From contig NZ_JBBOWV010000001.1 of the NCBI RefSeq assembly GCF_038007305.1, positions 186,001 to 250,000 of the forward strand: a DNA stretch of 64,000 nucleotides, in the 5' to 3' direction. Position numbers and translations under genes: made by a program. Position 1 is the first letter of the stretch, and every line of letters begins with the position of its first letter. Positions 28,580 through 38,498 of this stretch are shown here, piece by piece. The DNA is from Solibacillus sp. FSL W7-1436 (GTDB lineage Bacteria > Bacillota > Bacilli > Bacillales_A > Planococcaceae). The notes below the pieces were generated by a model, which was not told the origin of the DNA, did not search any database, and saw nothing but the letters and a program-made list of their open reading frames with translations.

Positions 28580-28618
28580 TACATTATTTATTTGCCCTTC
28601 CTGCCCATAAATAATGTA
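28580..28618. repeat. Unexplained inverted repeat between sspI and argF
   Basis: A perfect 12-bp inverted repeat, TACATTATTTAT with ATAAATAATGTA, flanks a 15-base GC-richer centre. No U-run follows on either strand, so it is not an obvious terminator. Confidence 0.5.
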
Positions 28619-28673
28619 TGGTTCACAGACGGCGACTACAACCCGTAGTACAATGCCGACTGCCTTTTGTTTT

Positions 28674-29642
28674 TTACGCCAATAAAGATACTAAAATTGC
28701 TTTTTGTGCATGCAGGCGATTTTCTGCTTGCTCAAATATATAAGAATTTGGACCGTCAATAACTGACGTCGCAACTTCTTCCCCACGATGTGCCGGTAAA
28801 CAATGCAGGAACATATAATCCGGCTTTGCATGAGCAACCAGTTCATCATTAATCTGGTACTTTGCAAAATCCTTCAATCGTTTTTGCGTTTCTTCTTCCT
28901 GCCCCATAGATGTCCATACATCTGCATAAACGGCATCTGCATCTTTAACAGCCGCTATTGGGTCATTCGTAACGAGAATTGTACTGCCGTTATAAGAAGC
29001 AATCTCTTGTGCTTTTTCAATAATACGTGTATCACATTCATACCCTGGTGGTGTTGCAACGGCTACATGCATACCAACATGTGCTGCAGCAACAATAAGC
29101 GCATGTGCTACATTATTGCCATCACCTACATAAGCGATTTTTAATCCTTTCAATTCCCCTTTATTTTCGGCAATTGTTTCAAGATCAGCTAACGCCTGAC
29201 ATGGATGATCCAGATCCGTTAATCCATTAATGACCGGAATCGAAGCGTTATCGGCCAATTCTTCCACCATCGTATGGGAGTTGGCACGAATCATAATTCC
29301 GTCCAAATAACCCGATAATACTCTCCCTGTATCGGAGATTGGCTCACCACGCCCGATTTGCATATCGCGCGCATTCATATACATGCCATATCCTCCAAGC
29401 TGCTGCATACCTACTTCAAACGATACTCGTGTACGCGTTGAACTTTTTTCAAAGATCATGCCGAGTGTCTTACCTTCCAATAATCGTGGACATTTGCCCG
29501 CTTTCGTTATTGTTTTCAACTGTGTCGCAAGTTCAAGCAGTTGCTTCACTTCTTCACTCGTATAGTCAAGCAATGTTAATAAGTCTTTTCCTTGTAAACT
29601 TTCAACCGGCTTTAATTGCACCTCTTCTAATAATTTCATCAT
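28674..29642 (-). CDS. argF: Ornithine carbamoyltransferase
   Basis: A 322-residue OTCase, which makes citrulline from ornithine and carbamoyl phosphate in arginine synthesis. The carbamoyl-phosphate motif STRTR (in [12 protein letters not shown]), [11 protein letters not shown] and the ornithine-binding [11 protein letters not shown] are all present. It ends in [12 protein letters not shown], as usual. Unlike in B. subtilis, it stands alone, not in an arg-car operon. The promoter overlaps an AT-rich ArgR-like region. The first or second ATG could be the start. Confidence 0.96.
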   Translation of the reverse strand: MMKLLEEVQLKPVESLQGKDLLTLLDYTSEEVKQLLELATQLKTITKAGKCPRLLEGKTLGMIFEKSSTRTRVSFEVGMQQLGGYGMYMNARDMQIGRGEPISDTGRVLSGYLDGIMIRANSHTMVEELADNASIPVINGLTDLDHPCQALADLETIAENKGELKGLKIAYVGDGNNVAHALIVAAAHVGMHVAVATPPGYECDTRIIEKAQEIASYNGSTILVTNDPIAAVKDADAVYADVWTSMGQEEETQKRLKDFAKYQINDELVAHAKPDYMFLHCLPAHRGEEVATSVIDGPNSYIFEQAENRLHAQKAILVSLLA

Positions 29643-29673
29643 TACACACCTCTGTGAGCTTTATGTTGGTTTT

Positions 29674-29702
29674 ATTATACAAATGAATAATTATAAAATC
29701 AA
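29674..29702 (-). promoter_or_regulatory. argF promoter with possible ARG boxes
   Basis: On the minus strand TTGATT (29702-29697), 17 bases and TATAAT (29679-29674) form a strong promoter. The sequence over and upstream of it (to about 29755) is rich in TGAATAATTAT- and GAATAATTATT-type words that resemble Bacillus ArgR (AhrC) boxes. The boxes are an inference from resemblance. Confidence 0.6.
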
Positions 29703-29931
29703 GTGAATTATTATAAATTTTTTAAATTAATTAAATTATTCAATAATTATTCGACTTATCGTACCGATTCTTTAAAACAAAAAATTTACTTAAGCGATAC
29801 TTATACTGATTATTGGAGAAAATTTTCAATTTTTATTGAATTCCCATTCATTTTTTAGCATACTATTTACAGCAGTACTTTTTGGAAATAATTTACTTGA
29901 AACAATAATCGATTATTTAGGAGGAATTATT

Positions 29932-30384
29932 ATGCCGAACGCTATCCATACAGTTGAAATTCCATTATCAAACGATGTAATATGGAATTTTCTTAAGGAC
30001 TACAATAATTGGGCACCATTGATCCCGGGTTATATCGAGCACGAAGCACAACATGATACACAGTTCACTTGGACTTTCCTGGCAGATTTAGGGTTTACGA
30101 AAAAGAAAATTATACTTCAAGTCGATATTACGGATTCAATTGAGCCGACAGATGTAAAATTTACTATTAAAGGATTGTCCGACAATTTTGACGGAAACGG
30201 CTATTTTACTATTACAGCCGGCAATAACGAATCGGTTCAAGTTACAGGAAGTCTGGATTTATCTGCCGCTGGTTTTATGGGGATGATGATCAACTCTGTA
30301 TTGGAAAGTTTCGTACCTAAAGCGACGACCGATTTGACGGATTCAATCGAAACAAAGCTTACGGCCCTCCATGATGTAAAATAA
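29932..30384 (+). CDS. CoxG/SRPBCC-family protein
   Basis: A 150-residue protein of the START/SRPBCC fold, close to the CoxG family (carbon monoxide dehydrogenase subunit G). The typical opening (HTVEIPLSNDVIWNFLKDYNNWAPLIPGY) and a C-terminal amphipathic helix are visible. No CO dehydrogenase genes are near, so a small-ligand or membrane-associated role is more likely; function unknown. The ATG at 29932 after AGGAGG is clear; the open frame before it is rejected. It ends at a terminator. Confidence 0.85.
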   Translation: MPNAIHTVEIPLSNDVIWNFLKDYNNWAPLIPGYIEHEAQHDTQFTWTFLADLGFTKKKIILQVDITDSIEPTDVKFTIKGLSDNFDGNGYFTITAGNNESVQVTGSLDLSAAGFMGMMINSVLESFVPKATTDLTDSIETKLTALHDVK

Positions 30385-30387
30385 ACA

Positions 30388-30433
30388 AAAAACCATTATC
30401 TTTCCTGATAAACGGAAAGTTAATGGTTTTTGC
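30388..30433. terminator. Terminator between the CoxG-like gene and gerC
   Basis: The stem AAACCATTATCTTTCC/GGAAAGTTAATGGTTT, with one internal mismatch and an 8-base loop, has U-runs on both strands and can serve the convergent ger operon. Confidence 0.8.
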
Positions 30434-30505
30434 TAATTATAATGAAGGTTTTAAGAGACCTGAAAATAACAGTCCCTTCTACAAAATCAGTTTAATTATA
30501 AAATT

Positions 30506-31618
30506 CTATTGAAACACGCCATCGCGGACAATTTGTGATTCTACTTTAATATTCACTTTCATTTGCGGATATAACTCATACCATTTTTCTTTATTGACTA
30601 TTACATTGCGTACCCTCGCTCTAAAACGCTCTCCAAAGTTGAATATATCCGAATTCACCTCCTGACTGTATTTAATAATTCGAGTTAATTCACTTTCGAT
30701 TTTTTGATTGATTTCCTCTTCTACTTTTTTAATTTTTTCAGGTGTATCTACAATTATATCGGCATTTATTTCTCTCAAACGGCATTCCAATTTTATCGTT
30801 AAGTCAAATTCAGGTACTGAGGGATCCACAAGTTTAAGGATTAGCTTCGAATCAATTGTATCCAGAGCGATTGCCAATTGATCAAATGGTTTATCAGCTA
30901 AACCATCAAGCGCTGAGTCAGGCAATTCTAATTGTAATATTCCATTGTGCGTTCGCTCTCTGATCATCATTATATACATTGTATCGTCGGCAGTAATCTG
31001 ACCGACGATTTTGCTGTCTTTAAATAGGGCCATTCCCGTGATTATAATATTTTCACCCTCTTTTTTGATTACCGGAAGGGCATAACTCTTTACTAATGAA
31101 TATTTATCTCTATTCACTTCATGGAGAGTTGATGACAACGCATGGTGATGTTCGATATTTTGCTTGATTAACTGGTAAATATGTTGTCCGATATCCGTTA
31201 TATTTTTATATTTGTATTCCAGTAATTCTTTTATATCACCTTCAACAACGGCTAAATAGATAGCATTACTAACTTCTGCATTCATTTTTAAAATGTGCAG
31301 ATTGTGGTCTAACCCTTCTTTAGCTAACTTTTCACCGAACAATACAACCCTCAATTGACCTGAACCAGTTATTTTTGATGTTTTTAAGTCAATTTTTGTT
31401 CGTGCCCACTTACTAGTTATGGCCGAAGCAGATTGAATTTCTACACGGCTTTCCAAATCCTGATTAATTTGTCTAATCACAGCGGTGGAAGTCAGCTCAC
31501 CCCCGTCTTCTAATTCATATCCAACCAATGTCGTTAAACTTATATTTTCTAAAATTTTCTGTTCTGCACAGCCACTTAAAATAAATGTAAAAGCGATTAC
31601 TATAATGAGTTTTTTCAT
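30506..31618 (-). CDS. Spore germination receptor subunit C (GerC/GerAC family lipoprotein)
   Basis: A 370-residue GerAC-type lipoprotein with the lipobox FILSGC. The three-domain GerC fold is suggested by the N-terminal LVGYELEDGGELTSTAVI, central KEGENIIITGMALFKDSKIVGQI and a C-terminal helical/strand domain rich in charged residues (EKIKKVEEEINQKIESELTRII). It is anchored on the outer face of the spore inner membrane. It is the third gene of the gerA-gerB-gerC order and starts 13 bases after gerB. Confidence 0.94.
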   Translation of the reverse strand: MKKLIIVIAFTFILSGCAEQKILENISLTTLVGYELEDGGELTSTAVIRQINQDLESRVEIQSASAITSKWARTKIDLKTSKITGSGQLRVVLFGEKLAKEGLDHNLHILKMNAEVSNAIYLAVVEGDIKELLEYKYKNITDIGQHIYQLIKQNIEHHHALSSTLHEVNRDKYSLVKSYALPVIKKEGENIIITGMALFKDSKIVGQITADDTMYIMMIRERTHNGILQLELPDSALDGLADKPFDQLAIALDTIDSKLILKLVDPSVPEFDLTIKLECRLREINADIIVDTPEKIKKVEEEINQKIESELTRIIKYSQEVNSDIFNFGERFRARVRNVIVNKEKWYELYPQMKVNIKVESQIVRDGVFQ

Positions 31619-31631
31619 ATCGCCAGCTCAC

Positions 31632-32744
31632 TCATTCCTTTCCAGCCCGCCGCTTGGACACTGATTTTTTTATAAGAGCAATTAAATACAGAACCATTGG
31701 ATAAAATAGCACAATAACAAATGCGATATATCCGAATTTATTATTAAAATCATAGATTTCACTTCTTGTTTCAATGAAGAATGATCCTATAAATATTATT
31801 AAAAACATGCCTAAAATAAATTTCATTTCTGAAATATTGGCCATTCTTTTCATGCCCCTGAAAGCCGACCATGCATATAAACAGAGATTCGGTAAAATGA
31901 TTATCATCCAAAAACAAACTGTAATAAGCTCTACCCTTTCAAGAAAAGGAAGACGAATATTACTAAAGAGAGACAACGTCGCCCAAATTGTACGCTCTAG
32001 CTGTTCCCCGCTGAAAAATGTTAATGTAACAATCATGACAAACAAATATAGAAACATTGTAAAAAACAATCCTAAAGAAACATATTTTTTTGCTTTCTCT
32101 TTTTCCTTAATAAACGGATAAAGTGTATGAATTACTTCAAATCCTGCTACGGTAAAGGTCATGTAATAGGCTCCTTTAAGAAGTCCAACTAAATCAGCGC
32201 TGAGTACAGGCAATAAAAAATTTACATTAGCATAATTTAGTGGAATTATTAACGCAATTGGAATCCATAATCCTAATAAAAAGCTAAAAAAACATATCCC
32301 GATAATTGTCCGAAGTCCGGCAGTAAAGGCATACAGCACCAGAATCATCAATGTAATCATAATAAATGAAGGCTTTAAATCCGGAAAAACCCAAGCATTG
32401 ATAACATCTGTGTAGTTTCTTATAATTGCAAAAAAAGCTAGCCCACTATACATCACTAAAATTAAATTGATGAAATTTCCTATATATTTGCCGAATAAAT
32501 CGAGATTAATACCAAAAATATCGTCTGACTCATATAATTCCAATAACTTTAATGACATAAAAACGGAAAGATAAGCTACCAAAAAACTAATAATAATGGA
32601 AATCCAGGCATCATGTTTTGCATATTGATAGATTACAGCCTGAAATCCATGAACCCCTACTCCCACCTGTGAAGCACAAATTATAAAGAATAGAAGGTGA
32701 GCATTAAACATTTCATTTGTTCCGATTTGCAATTTATTTTTCAT
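31632..32744 (-). CDS. Spore germination receptor subunit B (GerB family)
   Basis: A 370-residue integral membrane protein with about ten helices, of the GerAB family, which is related to amino acid permeases and binds the germinant. The opening IGTNEMFNAHLLFFIICASQVGVG and the central YMTFTVAGFEVIHTLYPFI fit the family. The ATG overlaps the gerA stop by 4 bases (ATGA). The germinant cannot be predicted from sequence alone. Confidence 0.94.
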   Translation of the reverse strand: MKNKLQIGTNEMFNAHLLFFIICASQVGVGVHGFQAVIYQYAKHDAWISIIISFLVAYLSVFMSLKLLELYESDDIFGINLDLFGKYIGNFINLILVMYSGLAFFAIIRNYTDVINAWVFPDLKPSFIMITLMILVLYAFTAGLRTIIGICFFSFLLGLWIPIALIIPLNYANVNFLLPVLSADLVGLLKGAYYMTFTVAGFEVIHTLYPFIKEKEKAKKYVSLGLFFTMFLYLFVMIVTLTFFSGEQLERTIWATLSLFSNIRLPFLERVELITVCFWMIIILPNLCLYAWSAFRGMKRMANISEMKFILGMFLIIFIGSFFIETRSEIYDFNNKFGYIAFVIVLFYPMVLYLIALIKKSVSKRRAGKE

Positions 32745-34321
32745 TCTTTCACATTCCCATCATTCTTCTGACCATCCTGTTTTGATGAAAATTCAGCACC
32801 GTCTACTCTTGTAGTTGCTGATTTGCGAACAGTAAATCGATACGGAAATCGAATTATACTGTCACCCCAACTTCGAATTCTTGGAGGGTAAAATGGCGAC
32901 AAGTATGGAGCACCCAAGCTCGTCAGTCTCAATAGATGAATCAATAAAATACAAAAAGCGAGCATTATTCCATAAAAACCCCAAAACCCGGCCATAATAA
33001 TAATCGGAAAACGGACAATCCTGATGACATTCCCCATCATATAACTTGGCGTAATAAACGATGACAAGGCACATAGCGCAACAATAATGATCAGGATATT
33101 ACTAGTAATCCCTGCTTGTACCGCCGCTGTCCCTAAGACTATACCGCCGACGATTCCTATTGTTTGACCAATTTTTGTCGGTAACCTTGCCCCTGCTTCA
33201 CGAAGCAATTCCATAATCAATTCCAGGAAAAGTGCCTCCAGTATTGGCGGAAAGGGAACTCGTGCTCTCGATTCACTTAACGGAACTAACAGCGACTGAG
33301 GAATGACCTCGTAATGAAAAGTTAAAGCTCCTACATACAGTGGTGTTAAAAAGATAGAAATTAAAATAGCGACGAACCTTAAGAGCCTTAAAAATGTTGC
33401 GATTGGCCATCTTAAGTTTTTATCTTCTCTGCTCTGAAAAAATTCAATAAAGCTATACGGACAAAGAATGGCCATTGAACTCCCATCTACAAGAATTCCT
33501 ACTTTCCCGCTTAACAACCCATCACAAAAACGGTCTGGACGTTCGGTTGTCAACATTTGCGGAAAAAAGGAAAGTTTATTGTCATCGAGTAATTCAGACA
33601 GTTCCGTGCTATCTATGATGTCTTGAATATCAAGTGCTTCAATTCTTTGCCTTATTGTATTTACATTTTGTTCCGCTACAATTCCTTTAATATACATTAT
33701 TGAGAGTGCGGTATTTGTTTGTTTACCAACCTTGAATTTTTCGTTTCCCAAATTCGGATTTGCTATATATCGCCGAACAAGAGAGATGTTGGTAGATAAA
33801 CTTTCATTAAAACCAACCTGTGATCCAATTACTTGCGATTCATTTTCAGGTGAAGTTAACCCTCGTGATTCTCTTGCCGGTATAATGACAAGTATTGCAC
33901 AGTCATGTCCTTCAATATGAATAACGACTGCGCCCGTCAGCATTACATCAACACACTCACTCATTTTAGACGTCTCATTTATTTGCGGGAGCGGCAATTG
34001 ACTTATGATCGTTTCTGGAGATTCATCCATAATATTTTGTAAAGCCGGCAAAAGTTTTAAATTTAAAATATCTTCTTTTATTAAATTATCCACAAACATG
34101 ATCGTAATTTTTTCAGATACATTGCGTACGACCAAATCGGCTGGTGACAGTACCCTCTCACTCATATCCTGAATAAAAGTTTTAGTAGTTTCAGAAATGG
34201 TCTCACTTTTTTGCGTTTTGTCGGATGCCTGTTCTGGCATTTCTTTCTTTTGAGAAGATGGCGGTAATGGTTCTGTTTGTTTTTTGCGTGAATCATTTTT
34301 TTTCTTTTTTCCAAAAAACAT
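32741..34321 (-). CDS. Spore germination receptor subunit A (GerA family)
   Basis: A 526-residue GerAA-type protein. A hydrophilic N-terminal cytoplasmic part begins with about 60 residues rich in K, S, T, E and Q, then the conserved RGLTSPENESQVIGSQVGFNESL region in pieces (LTSPENESQVIGSQ; GFNESLSTNISLVRRYI). The C-terminal half has five or so membrane helices with PFPPILEALFLELIMELLREAG, LPTKIGQTIGIVGGIVLG and RFPIIIMAGFWGFYGI. GerA subunits form the ion-release receptor of spores. It is the first gene of the operon. A SigG promoter is expected; I see no convincing one. Confidence 0.95.
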   Translation of the reverse strand: MFFGKKKKNDSRKKQTEPLPPSSQKKEMPEQASDKTQKSETISETTKTFIQDMSERVLSPADLVVRNVSEKITIMFVDNLIKEDILNLKLLPALQNIMDESPETIISQLPLPQINETSKMSECVDVMLTGAVVIHIEGHDCAILVIIPARESRGLTSPENESQVIGSQVGFNESLSTNISLVRRYIANPNLGNEKFKVGKQTNTALSIMYIKGIVAEQNVNTIRQRIEALDIQDIIDSTELSELLDDNKLSFFPQMLTTERPDRFCDGLLSGKVGILVDGSSMAILCPYSFIEFFQSREDKNLRWPIATFLRLLRFVAILISIFLTPLYVGALTFHYEVIPQSLLVPLSESRARVPFPPILEALFLELIMELLREAGARLPTKIGQTIGIVGGIVLGTAAVQAGITSNILIIIVALCALSSFITPSYMMGNVIRIVRFPIIIMAGFWGFYGIMLAFCILLIHLLRLTSLGAPYLSPFYPPRIRSWGDSIIRFPYRFTVRKSATTRVDGAEFSSKQDGQKNDGNVKE

Positions 34322-34424
34322 ACTACTGCCCCCATTCTTGAATAATTAATAGAACCATTATTTCCCTATATTATTTTTCTATTCATCAAATATCGATTTC
34401 TTTGTAAGTTTCATTATTGTAAAA

Positions 34425-34460
34425 GCAAAAAAAATCAATTTCCCTTTCGGAAAATTGATT
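34425..34460 (-). terminator. Terminator of ysdC
   Basis: The stem AATCAATTTtCC/GGaAAATTGATT (34433-34460) has a 5-base loop. The minus strand continues with T8, so it stops ysdC transcription before gerA. Confidence 0.8.
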
Positions 34461-34518
34461 TTTTATTTCACCTGGTCTCTACATATTCGTTATATAGTTC
34501 CAGATAGTAAATTCATTT

Positions 34519-35607
34519 TTATTCAAATGTAATTTTATTTACCGCATCACGGTCTAATCGTTTAATTACTTCTACGATTAATTTTACTGCATTGTCGTAA
34601 TCATCACGGTGCAGGATTCCTGCGTGTGAGTGGATATAACGCGTTGCAACACCGATTGCCAATGATGGTACTCCATTTGCTGTAATATGGATACTTCCTG
34701 CATCCGTACCGCCGCCAGCCATTGCTTCGAACTGGTATGGAATGCCTGCTTCTTCAGCTACATCAAGGACAAATTCACGTAAGCCTGTATGTGATACCAT
34801 TGATGCATCATATACGACAATTTGTGGACCTGCGCCCATTTTTGATGTTGACTCTTTCGGTGTCACGCCAGGTGTATCACCAGCAACACCAACATCTACA
34901 GAAAAACCGATATCCGGCTGTACTTTAAATGTGGACGTTTTTGCACCGCGAAGGCCAATCTCTTCTTGCACATTCCCGACACCATAAACAATGTTTGGAT
35001 GCTTTTCGTCTTTTAATGCTTTCAGTACGTCAATTGCAATTGCACAGCCAATTCGGTTGTCCCATGCTTTCGCCAATAGATGTTTTTCGTTTTTCATTAC
35101 GTTGAATTCGAAATATGGTGTAATCATATCTCCTGGACGTACGCCCCACTCCATTGCTTCTTCTTTTGAAGTGGCACCGATATCAACGAACATTGATTTA
35201 ATGTCGACTACTTTGTTGCGAACATCAGCCGGTAAAATATGTGGCGGTTTTGATCCAATCACACCAATAATTTCTTCCCCTTTACGCGTTGTAATTGTCA
35301 CACGTTGGGCAAGCATTACTTGGCTCCACCAGCCGCCAACTGTTTGGAAGAACACGAAACCTTTATCATCGATGCGTGTTACCATGAAACCAACTTCATC
35401 CAAGTGGCCCGCAACCATAATTTTCGGACCGTTTTCATCGCCTACTTTTTTTGCGATTAAACTGCCTAAGTTATCTGTTTCTACTTCATCTGCATAAGGT
35501 GCGATATATTTTTTCATCACTTCACGTGGTGCACGTTCATTTCCTGGAATGCCGTTTGCATCTGTTAAATCTTTGAACATTTGTAATGTAGCATCGAGCT
35601 TTGTCAT
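34519..35607 (-). CDS. ysdC: M42-family metallopeptidase (glutamyl aminopeptidase type)
   Basis: A 362-residue dinuclear metal aminopeptidase of family M42. Metal ligands are visible in [11 protein letters not shown] (His, Asp), [11 protein letters not shown] (Asp), [13 protein letters not shown] (catalytic Glu and ligand Glu), [10 protein letters not shown] (Asp), and a C-terminal His in YIHSHAGIL. These enzymes form tetrahedral dodecamers that trim peptides in the cytosol. The symbol follows B. subtilis ysdC, which occupies the same position near ysdA-ysdB; here the dUTPase gene lies between it and ysdB. The preceding GGGGGA site fits the ATG. Confidence 0.94.
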   Translation of the reverse strand: MTKLDATLQMFKDLTDANGIPGNERAPREVMKKYIAPYADEVETDNLGSLIAKKVGDENGPKIMVAGHLDEVGFMVTRIDDKGFVFFQTVGGWWSQVMLAQRVTITTRKGEEIIGVIGSKPPHILPADVRNKVVDIKSMFVDIGATSKEEAMEWGVRPGDMITPYFEFNVMKNEKHLLAKAWDNRIGCAIAIDVLKALKDEKHPNIVYGVGNVQEEIGLRGAKTSTFKVQPDIGFSVDVGVAGDTPGVTPKESTSKMGAGPQIVVYDASMVSHTGLREFVLDVAEEAGIPYQFEAMAGGGTDAGSIHITANGVPSLAIGVATRYIHSHAGILHRDDYDNAVKLIVEVIKRLDRDAVNKITFE

Positions 35608-35689
35608 GTGGTTTCCCCCTAATAATTACTCATCTTTATTATAGCGACAATATTTCGAAATGTGAAATAGTTTCTTAATATTATGTAAA

Positions 35690-36172
35690 TTAATAGTCAC
35701 TTCGTTGCCGCTCATAATTTTTTACATTCTTTAATTCATATGCCTGCATAACATCCTCGATTGTAAAATCCAAATTGTAGGCAATCAAGCTGTACTGTTC
35801 CCAAATCGCCCTGTAATTTTCTTCTGTTTGGTGCTGCAGAAATGTCAGAATCGTCTGTGTCGTAGTAAGAAAGGTTTCTGTTAACTCTTGCTTCTCTTTT
35901 AAATAGGGCCATTCCTTTAATTGAAATCCGCGCATATTTCCAAGTGAAAGCATAAAGTGAATCGAATCTACAAATTCTTCTAAAACAACAGCTTTTTCCG
36001 AGGGCCCCTTCGTTGACCAAAACTTGAAACAGCGTGTTTCGTTAGCAAGTTCACTTAGCTCGACTAATAATGCAAGCCCTTTTTCAGCAAACACATCCTT
36101 TTGTACATGTTGGTTTTCTTCAATGAATTGATCAAGTTTACGCTGTTTTTCAAATAATTGGCGAAATTGCAT
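35690..36172 (-). CDS. Dimeric (all-alpha) dUTP diphosphatase family protein
   Basis: A 160-residue protein of the dUTPase_2/MazG-like all-helical family. The metal-binding Glu/Asp helices are visible as ELSELANETRCFKFWS and VLEEFVDSIHFMLSLG, the E-x2-E plus E-x2-D pattern. It would hydrolyse dUTP to keep uracil out of DNA. The ATG at 36172 with AGAGGG 8 bases upstream is preferred to a TTG 21 bases further out. It diverges from ysdB. Confidence 0.9.
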   Translation of the reverse strand: MQFRQLFEKQRKLDQFIEENQHVQKDVFAEKGLALLVELSELANETRCFKFWSTKGPSEKAVVLEEFVDSIHFMLSLGNMRGFQLKEWPYLKEKQELTETFLTTTQTILTFLQHQTEENYRAIWEQYSLIAYNLDFTIEDVMQAYELKNVKNYERQRSDY

Positions 36173-36262
36173 TAAAACATCCCTCTTTTTCAAAATAAAA
36201 TGAAACTTTTTATACTACTCAATCGTATAGGAGGGAATCACCGTAAGCAAGGAGGAAGTTTC

Positions 36263-36643
36263 ATGGCTATATTGTTACGATTCGCCATCATCCTTCTCAT
36301 CATTTACATATTTTATCGAGGGGTACGCTACTTAATTGACCCAAAGCGTAAATTGGATGAGGCCTATGAAAATGGACAATATTATTTTTATGATGATGTG
36401 AAAAACATTCGGAAAAACTTTTTCATTTCGTATAAGGGGGCATTATTTGAAGGAGAAAAGTATTTAGGTACGACTGAAAATGCATTTGAAGTCGTCAGTA
36501 TTTTTGTCTTTGTCCATGATGCGATGAAACTTCAAGGGTTTACGAAAGAAGATTTTTTGTATTTGGAAAATGAGATTCTCATGAATTATCCAAACGCCTC
36601 GATCAATTGGAAAAACCCGATCGAGCAATTGATGAAAGAATAA
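36263..36643 (+). CDS. ysdB: YsdB family protein (sigma-W related)
   Basis: A 126-residue protein with one N-terminal membrane helix (residues about 3-20) and a soluble domain: GQYYFYDDVKNIRKNFFISYKG, LFEGEKYLGTTENAFEV, and SINWKNPIEQL match B. subtilis YsdB, described there as needed for sigma-W pathway activation. The ATG at 36263 follows AAGGAGG. In B. subtilis it is co-oriented with ysdA and ysdC, while here it is on the opposite strand to both. It ends at a terminator. Confidence 0.9.
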   Translation: MAILLRFAIILLIIYIFYRGVRYLIDPKRKLDEAYENGQYYFYDDVKNIRKNFFISYKGALFEGEKYLGTTENAFEVVSIFVFVHDAMKLQGFTKEDFLYLENEILMNYPNASINWKNPIEQLMKE

Positions 36644-36652
36644 CTGGAGATA

Positions 36653-36684
36653 GCGAACTGTACGATGGTGCAGTTCGCTTTTTT
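36653..36684 (+). terminator. Terminator of ysdB
   Basis: The 8-bp stem GCGAACTG/CAGTTCGC with a 10-base loop is followed by T6. Confidence 0.85.
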
Positions 36685-36731
36685 GAAACCTTTTTCTGCT
36701 ATATCCGTATAAATGGATGAGGTGAAAAATT

Positions 36732-37409
36732 ATGGAAGTATATATAAAGAAAGCAGGATACATACCAAATAAATCAAGCATCGAACAAATTGAATTTTCA
36801 ATGCAACCCGGAACTATTATGGGTTTAATAGGAGGTAACGGCGCAGGAAAAAGTACTACAATTCAATCAATGCTTGGTGTTATTCCCTATTTTGAAGGGA
36901 CAATCACCATCCCTTCCTACGGTTATGTTCCGGAACGCCCATTATTATATGAACATTTTACACTGCGCGAGCATCTTCAATTTTTAATTGATGAATATAA
37001 TGATAAAACACTTTGGGATAAAGCAAGCCAGTTACTTACACTTTTTCAAATTGAGCGGCGACTGGATGATTTGCCGATTTACTTTTCAAAAGGAATGCAA
37101 CAAAAAGTGATGCTTGTGTTGGCTTTTTTAATCGAACGACCTCTCTACATACTGGATGAGCCATTTATGGGACTAGATCCACGGGCTATGCGAGAACTGC
37201 TGGTTTTAATTGATGAACGCAAACAGCAAGGTGCATCCTTTTTACTTTGTACACACCAATTAGAAATGGCTGAAATGCTTTGTGACTATTACATTCTCCT
37301 TCATGAAGGAAATATCCAAGCTAAGGGTACCTTGATTGAACTACAACAAATAATTGGGCAACCTCTTTCTTTACTGGATATCTTTTATGAATTGCAAGGC
37401 AGGTTATAA
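36732..37409 (+). CDS. ABC transporter ATP-binding protein (EcsA/YthP type)
   Basis: A 225-residue ABC ATPase. Walker A is GLIGGNGAGKSTT (residues about 31-43), the signature is a variant FSKGMQQKVML with K in place of the usual G, Walker B is LYILDEPFMGLD, and the H-loop is in CTHQLEMAE. It is paired with the EcsB-like permease two bases downstream. In B. subtilis such pairs are EcsAB and YthPQ. EcsAB affects secretion and signal-peptide proteolysis; the cargo of this pair is unknown. Confidence 0.92.
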   Translation: MEVYIKKAGYIPNKSSIEQIEFSMQPGTIMGLIGGNGAGKSTTIQSMLGVIPYFEGTITIPSYGYVPERPLLYEHFTLREHLQFLIDEYNDKTLWDKASQLLTLFQIERRLDDLPIYFSKGMQQKVMLVLAFLIERPLYILDEPFMGLDPRAMRELLVLIDERKQQGASFLLCTHQLEMAEMLCDYYILLHEGNIQAKGTLIELQQIIGQPLSLLDIFYELQGRL

Positions 37410-37411
37410 CG

Positions 37412-38461
37412 ATGTTTGTAAAACGTCTTTATCGCTCCTATCAATTTAATTTTAAACTAATTAAATCAATTACAGATTGGACAGTTCTGCTATATCTTGT
37501 AGTACCCAGTCTCATTATCGGCTTTTTCCTATATCGAGATATTGCTGGTAATTTTCAAGTATTTGAGCTTCAGCCGATTCCTTTATCCCTTTTGTTCTTT
37601 GGATTAAGCTTCTTTTTAGTTAAACCGTCTTTACGCCTCTTTATATATGATGCAGATCTGTTATTTTATAAGCAACAAGAAAGAAAAATTCACCATATTA
37701 AACTATGGGGTTACAGTTATTCATTCTTACTATATAACTTTGTACTTGTTATTCTGTTATTGCTCGCTTCGCCCTTTATCCTATTTCCATTTTGGGAAGT
37801 TCTTTTTGCTTTAAATATAATAAGCGTACTCCATATATGTACACAGTATCGATATCAAAAGTGGTTTACAAAATGGCCGTTACTACTTATAGTTCATACA
37901 CTCATTGTTTTAAGCCTCATTTTGCCATTATGGGGATTTTCGGTACTACTTGTTGTTGTTCATCTTCGTTTATTAAATATTGTACTTAGCAATCGTTACT
38001 GGACAATTGAAACACGCTGGGAATATGAGGCCTTTTACAGTTGGATGAAGCGCATTTATCAATTTAGTCTGGAAATGCGTTACTATATGCCAGCTAAGAC
38101 GAAGCAGCCGCTAATTTTACTTGCGAAAAAGAAAGTATTAAGTACACATCGCATCGATAATCTAATCTACAAAACATTATTGAGAAAACTGAATTACTTG
38201 AAATCACCAGTTCAGCTCGTTGTCATTAGTATCATTCTTCTTATTGTGCTACCTCTATGGGCAAAAGCAATTATCCTTATATTTTCTTTTATCGGATTAA
38301 ACGTTGCCCTTAGCTCAATCTTCAATGAAATTAAACAAGCGCCTTTTTTCCAGCTAATGTCCGTTCAGGAAAATGAGTGGTTTCAGGCGAAGAATCGTAT
38401 CAAATACCGCTTCTTTACTCCGATTGGTGTTGTAATGATACTCCTATTTATTATGATGTAA
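37412..38461 (+). CDS. ABC transporter permease (EcsB/YthQ type)
   Basis: A 349-residue membrane protein with about eight to ten hydrophobic segments, of the EcsB-like family. The opening RLYRSYQFNFKLIKSITDWTV and LFFGLSFFLVKPSLRLFIYDADLLF, with a basic cytoplasmic loop (KQQERKIHHIKLWG), fit EcsB/YthQ. It starts 2 bases after the ATPase stop and shares its transcript. Confidence 0.88.
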   Translation: MFVKRLYRSYQFNFKLIKSITDWTVLLYLVVPSLIIGFFLYRDIAGNFQVFELQPIPLSLLFFGLSFFLVKPSLRLFIYDADLLFYKQQERKIHHIKLWGYSYSFLLYNFVLVILLLLASPFILFPFWEVLFALNIISVLHICTQYRYQKWFTKWPLLLIVHTLIVLSLILPLWGFSVLLVVVHLRLLNIVLSNRYWTIETRWEYEAFYSWMKRIYQFSLEMRYYMPAKTKQPLILLAKKKVLSTHRIDNLIYKTLLRKLNYLKSPVQLVVISIILLIVLPLWAKAIILIFSFIGLNVALSSIFNEIKQAPFFQLMSVQENEWFQAKNRIKYRFFTPIGVVMILLFIMM

Positions 38462-38498
38462 AAAAGGATGCCGCATTTTACTGCAGCATCCTTTTTAT
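38461..38498. terminator. Bidirectional terminator between the ABC permease and AhpD-like genes
   Basis: AAAAAGGATGC/GCATCCTTTTT arms with a loop of about 14 bases provide U-runs on both strands. The right end overlaps the stop of the AhpD-like gene. Confidence 0.85.

Noticed and set aside
29836-29931. 32-codon N-terminal extension of the CoxG-like protein as a signal peptide
   Set aside because: AGGAGG lies directly before the ATG at 29932 and the family begins there.
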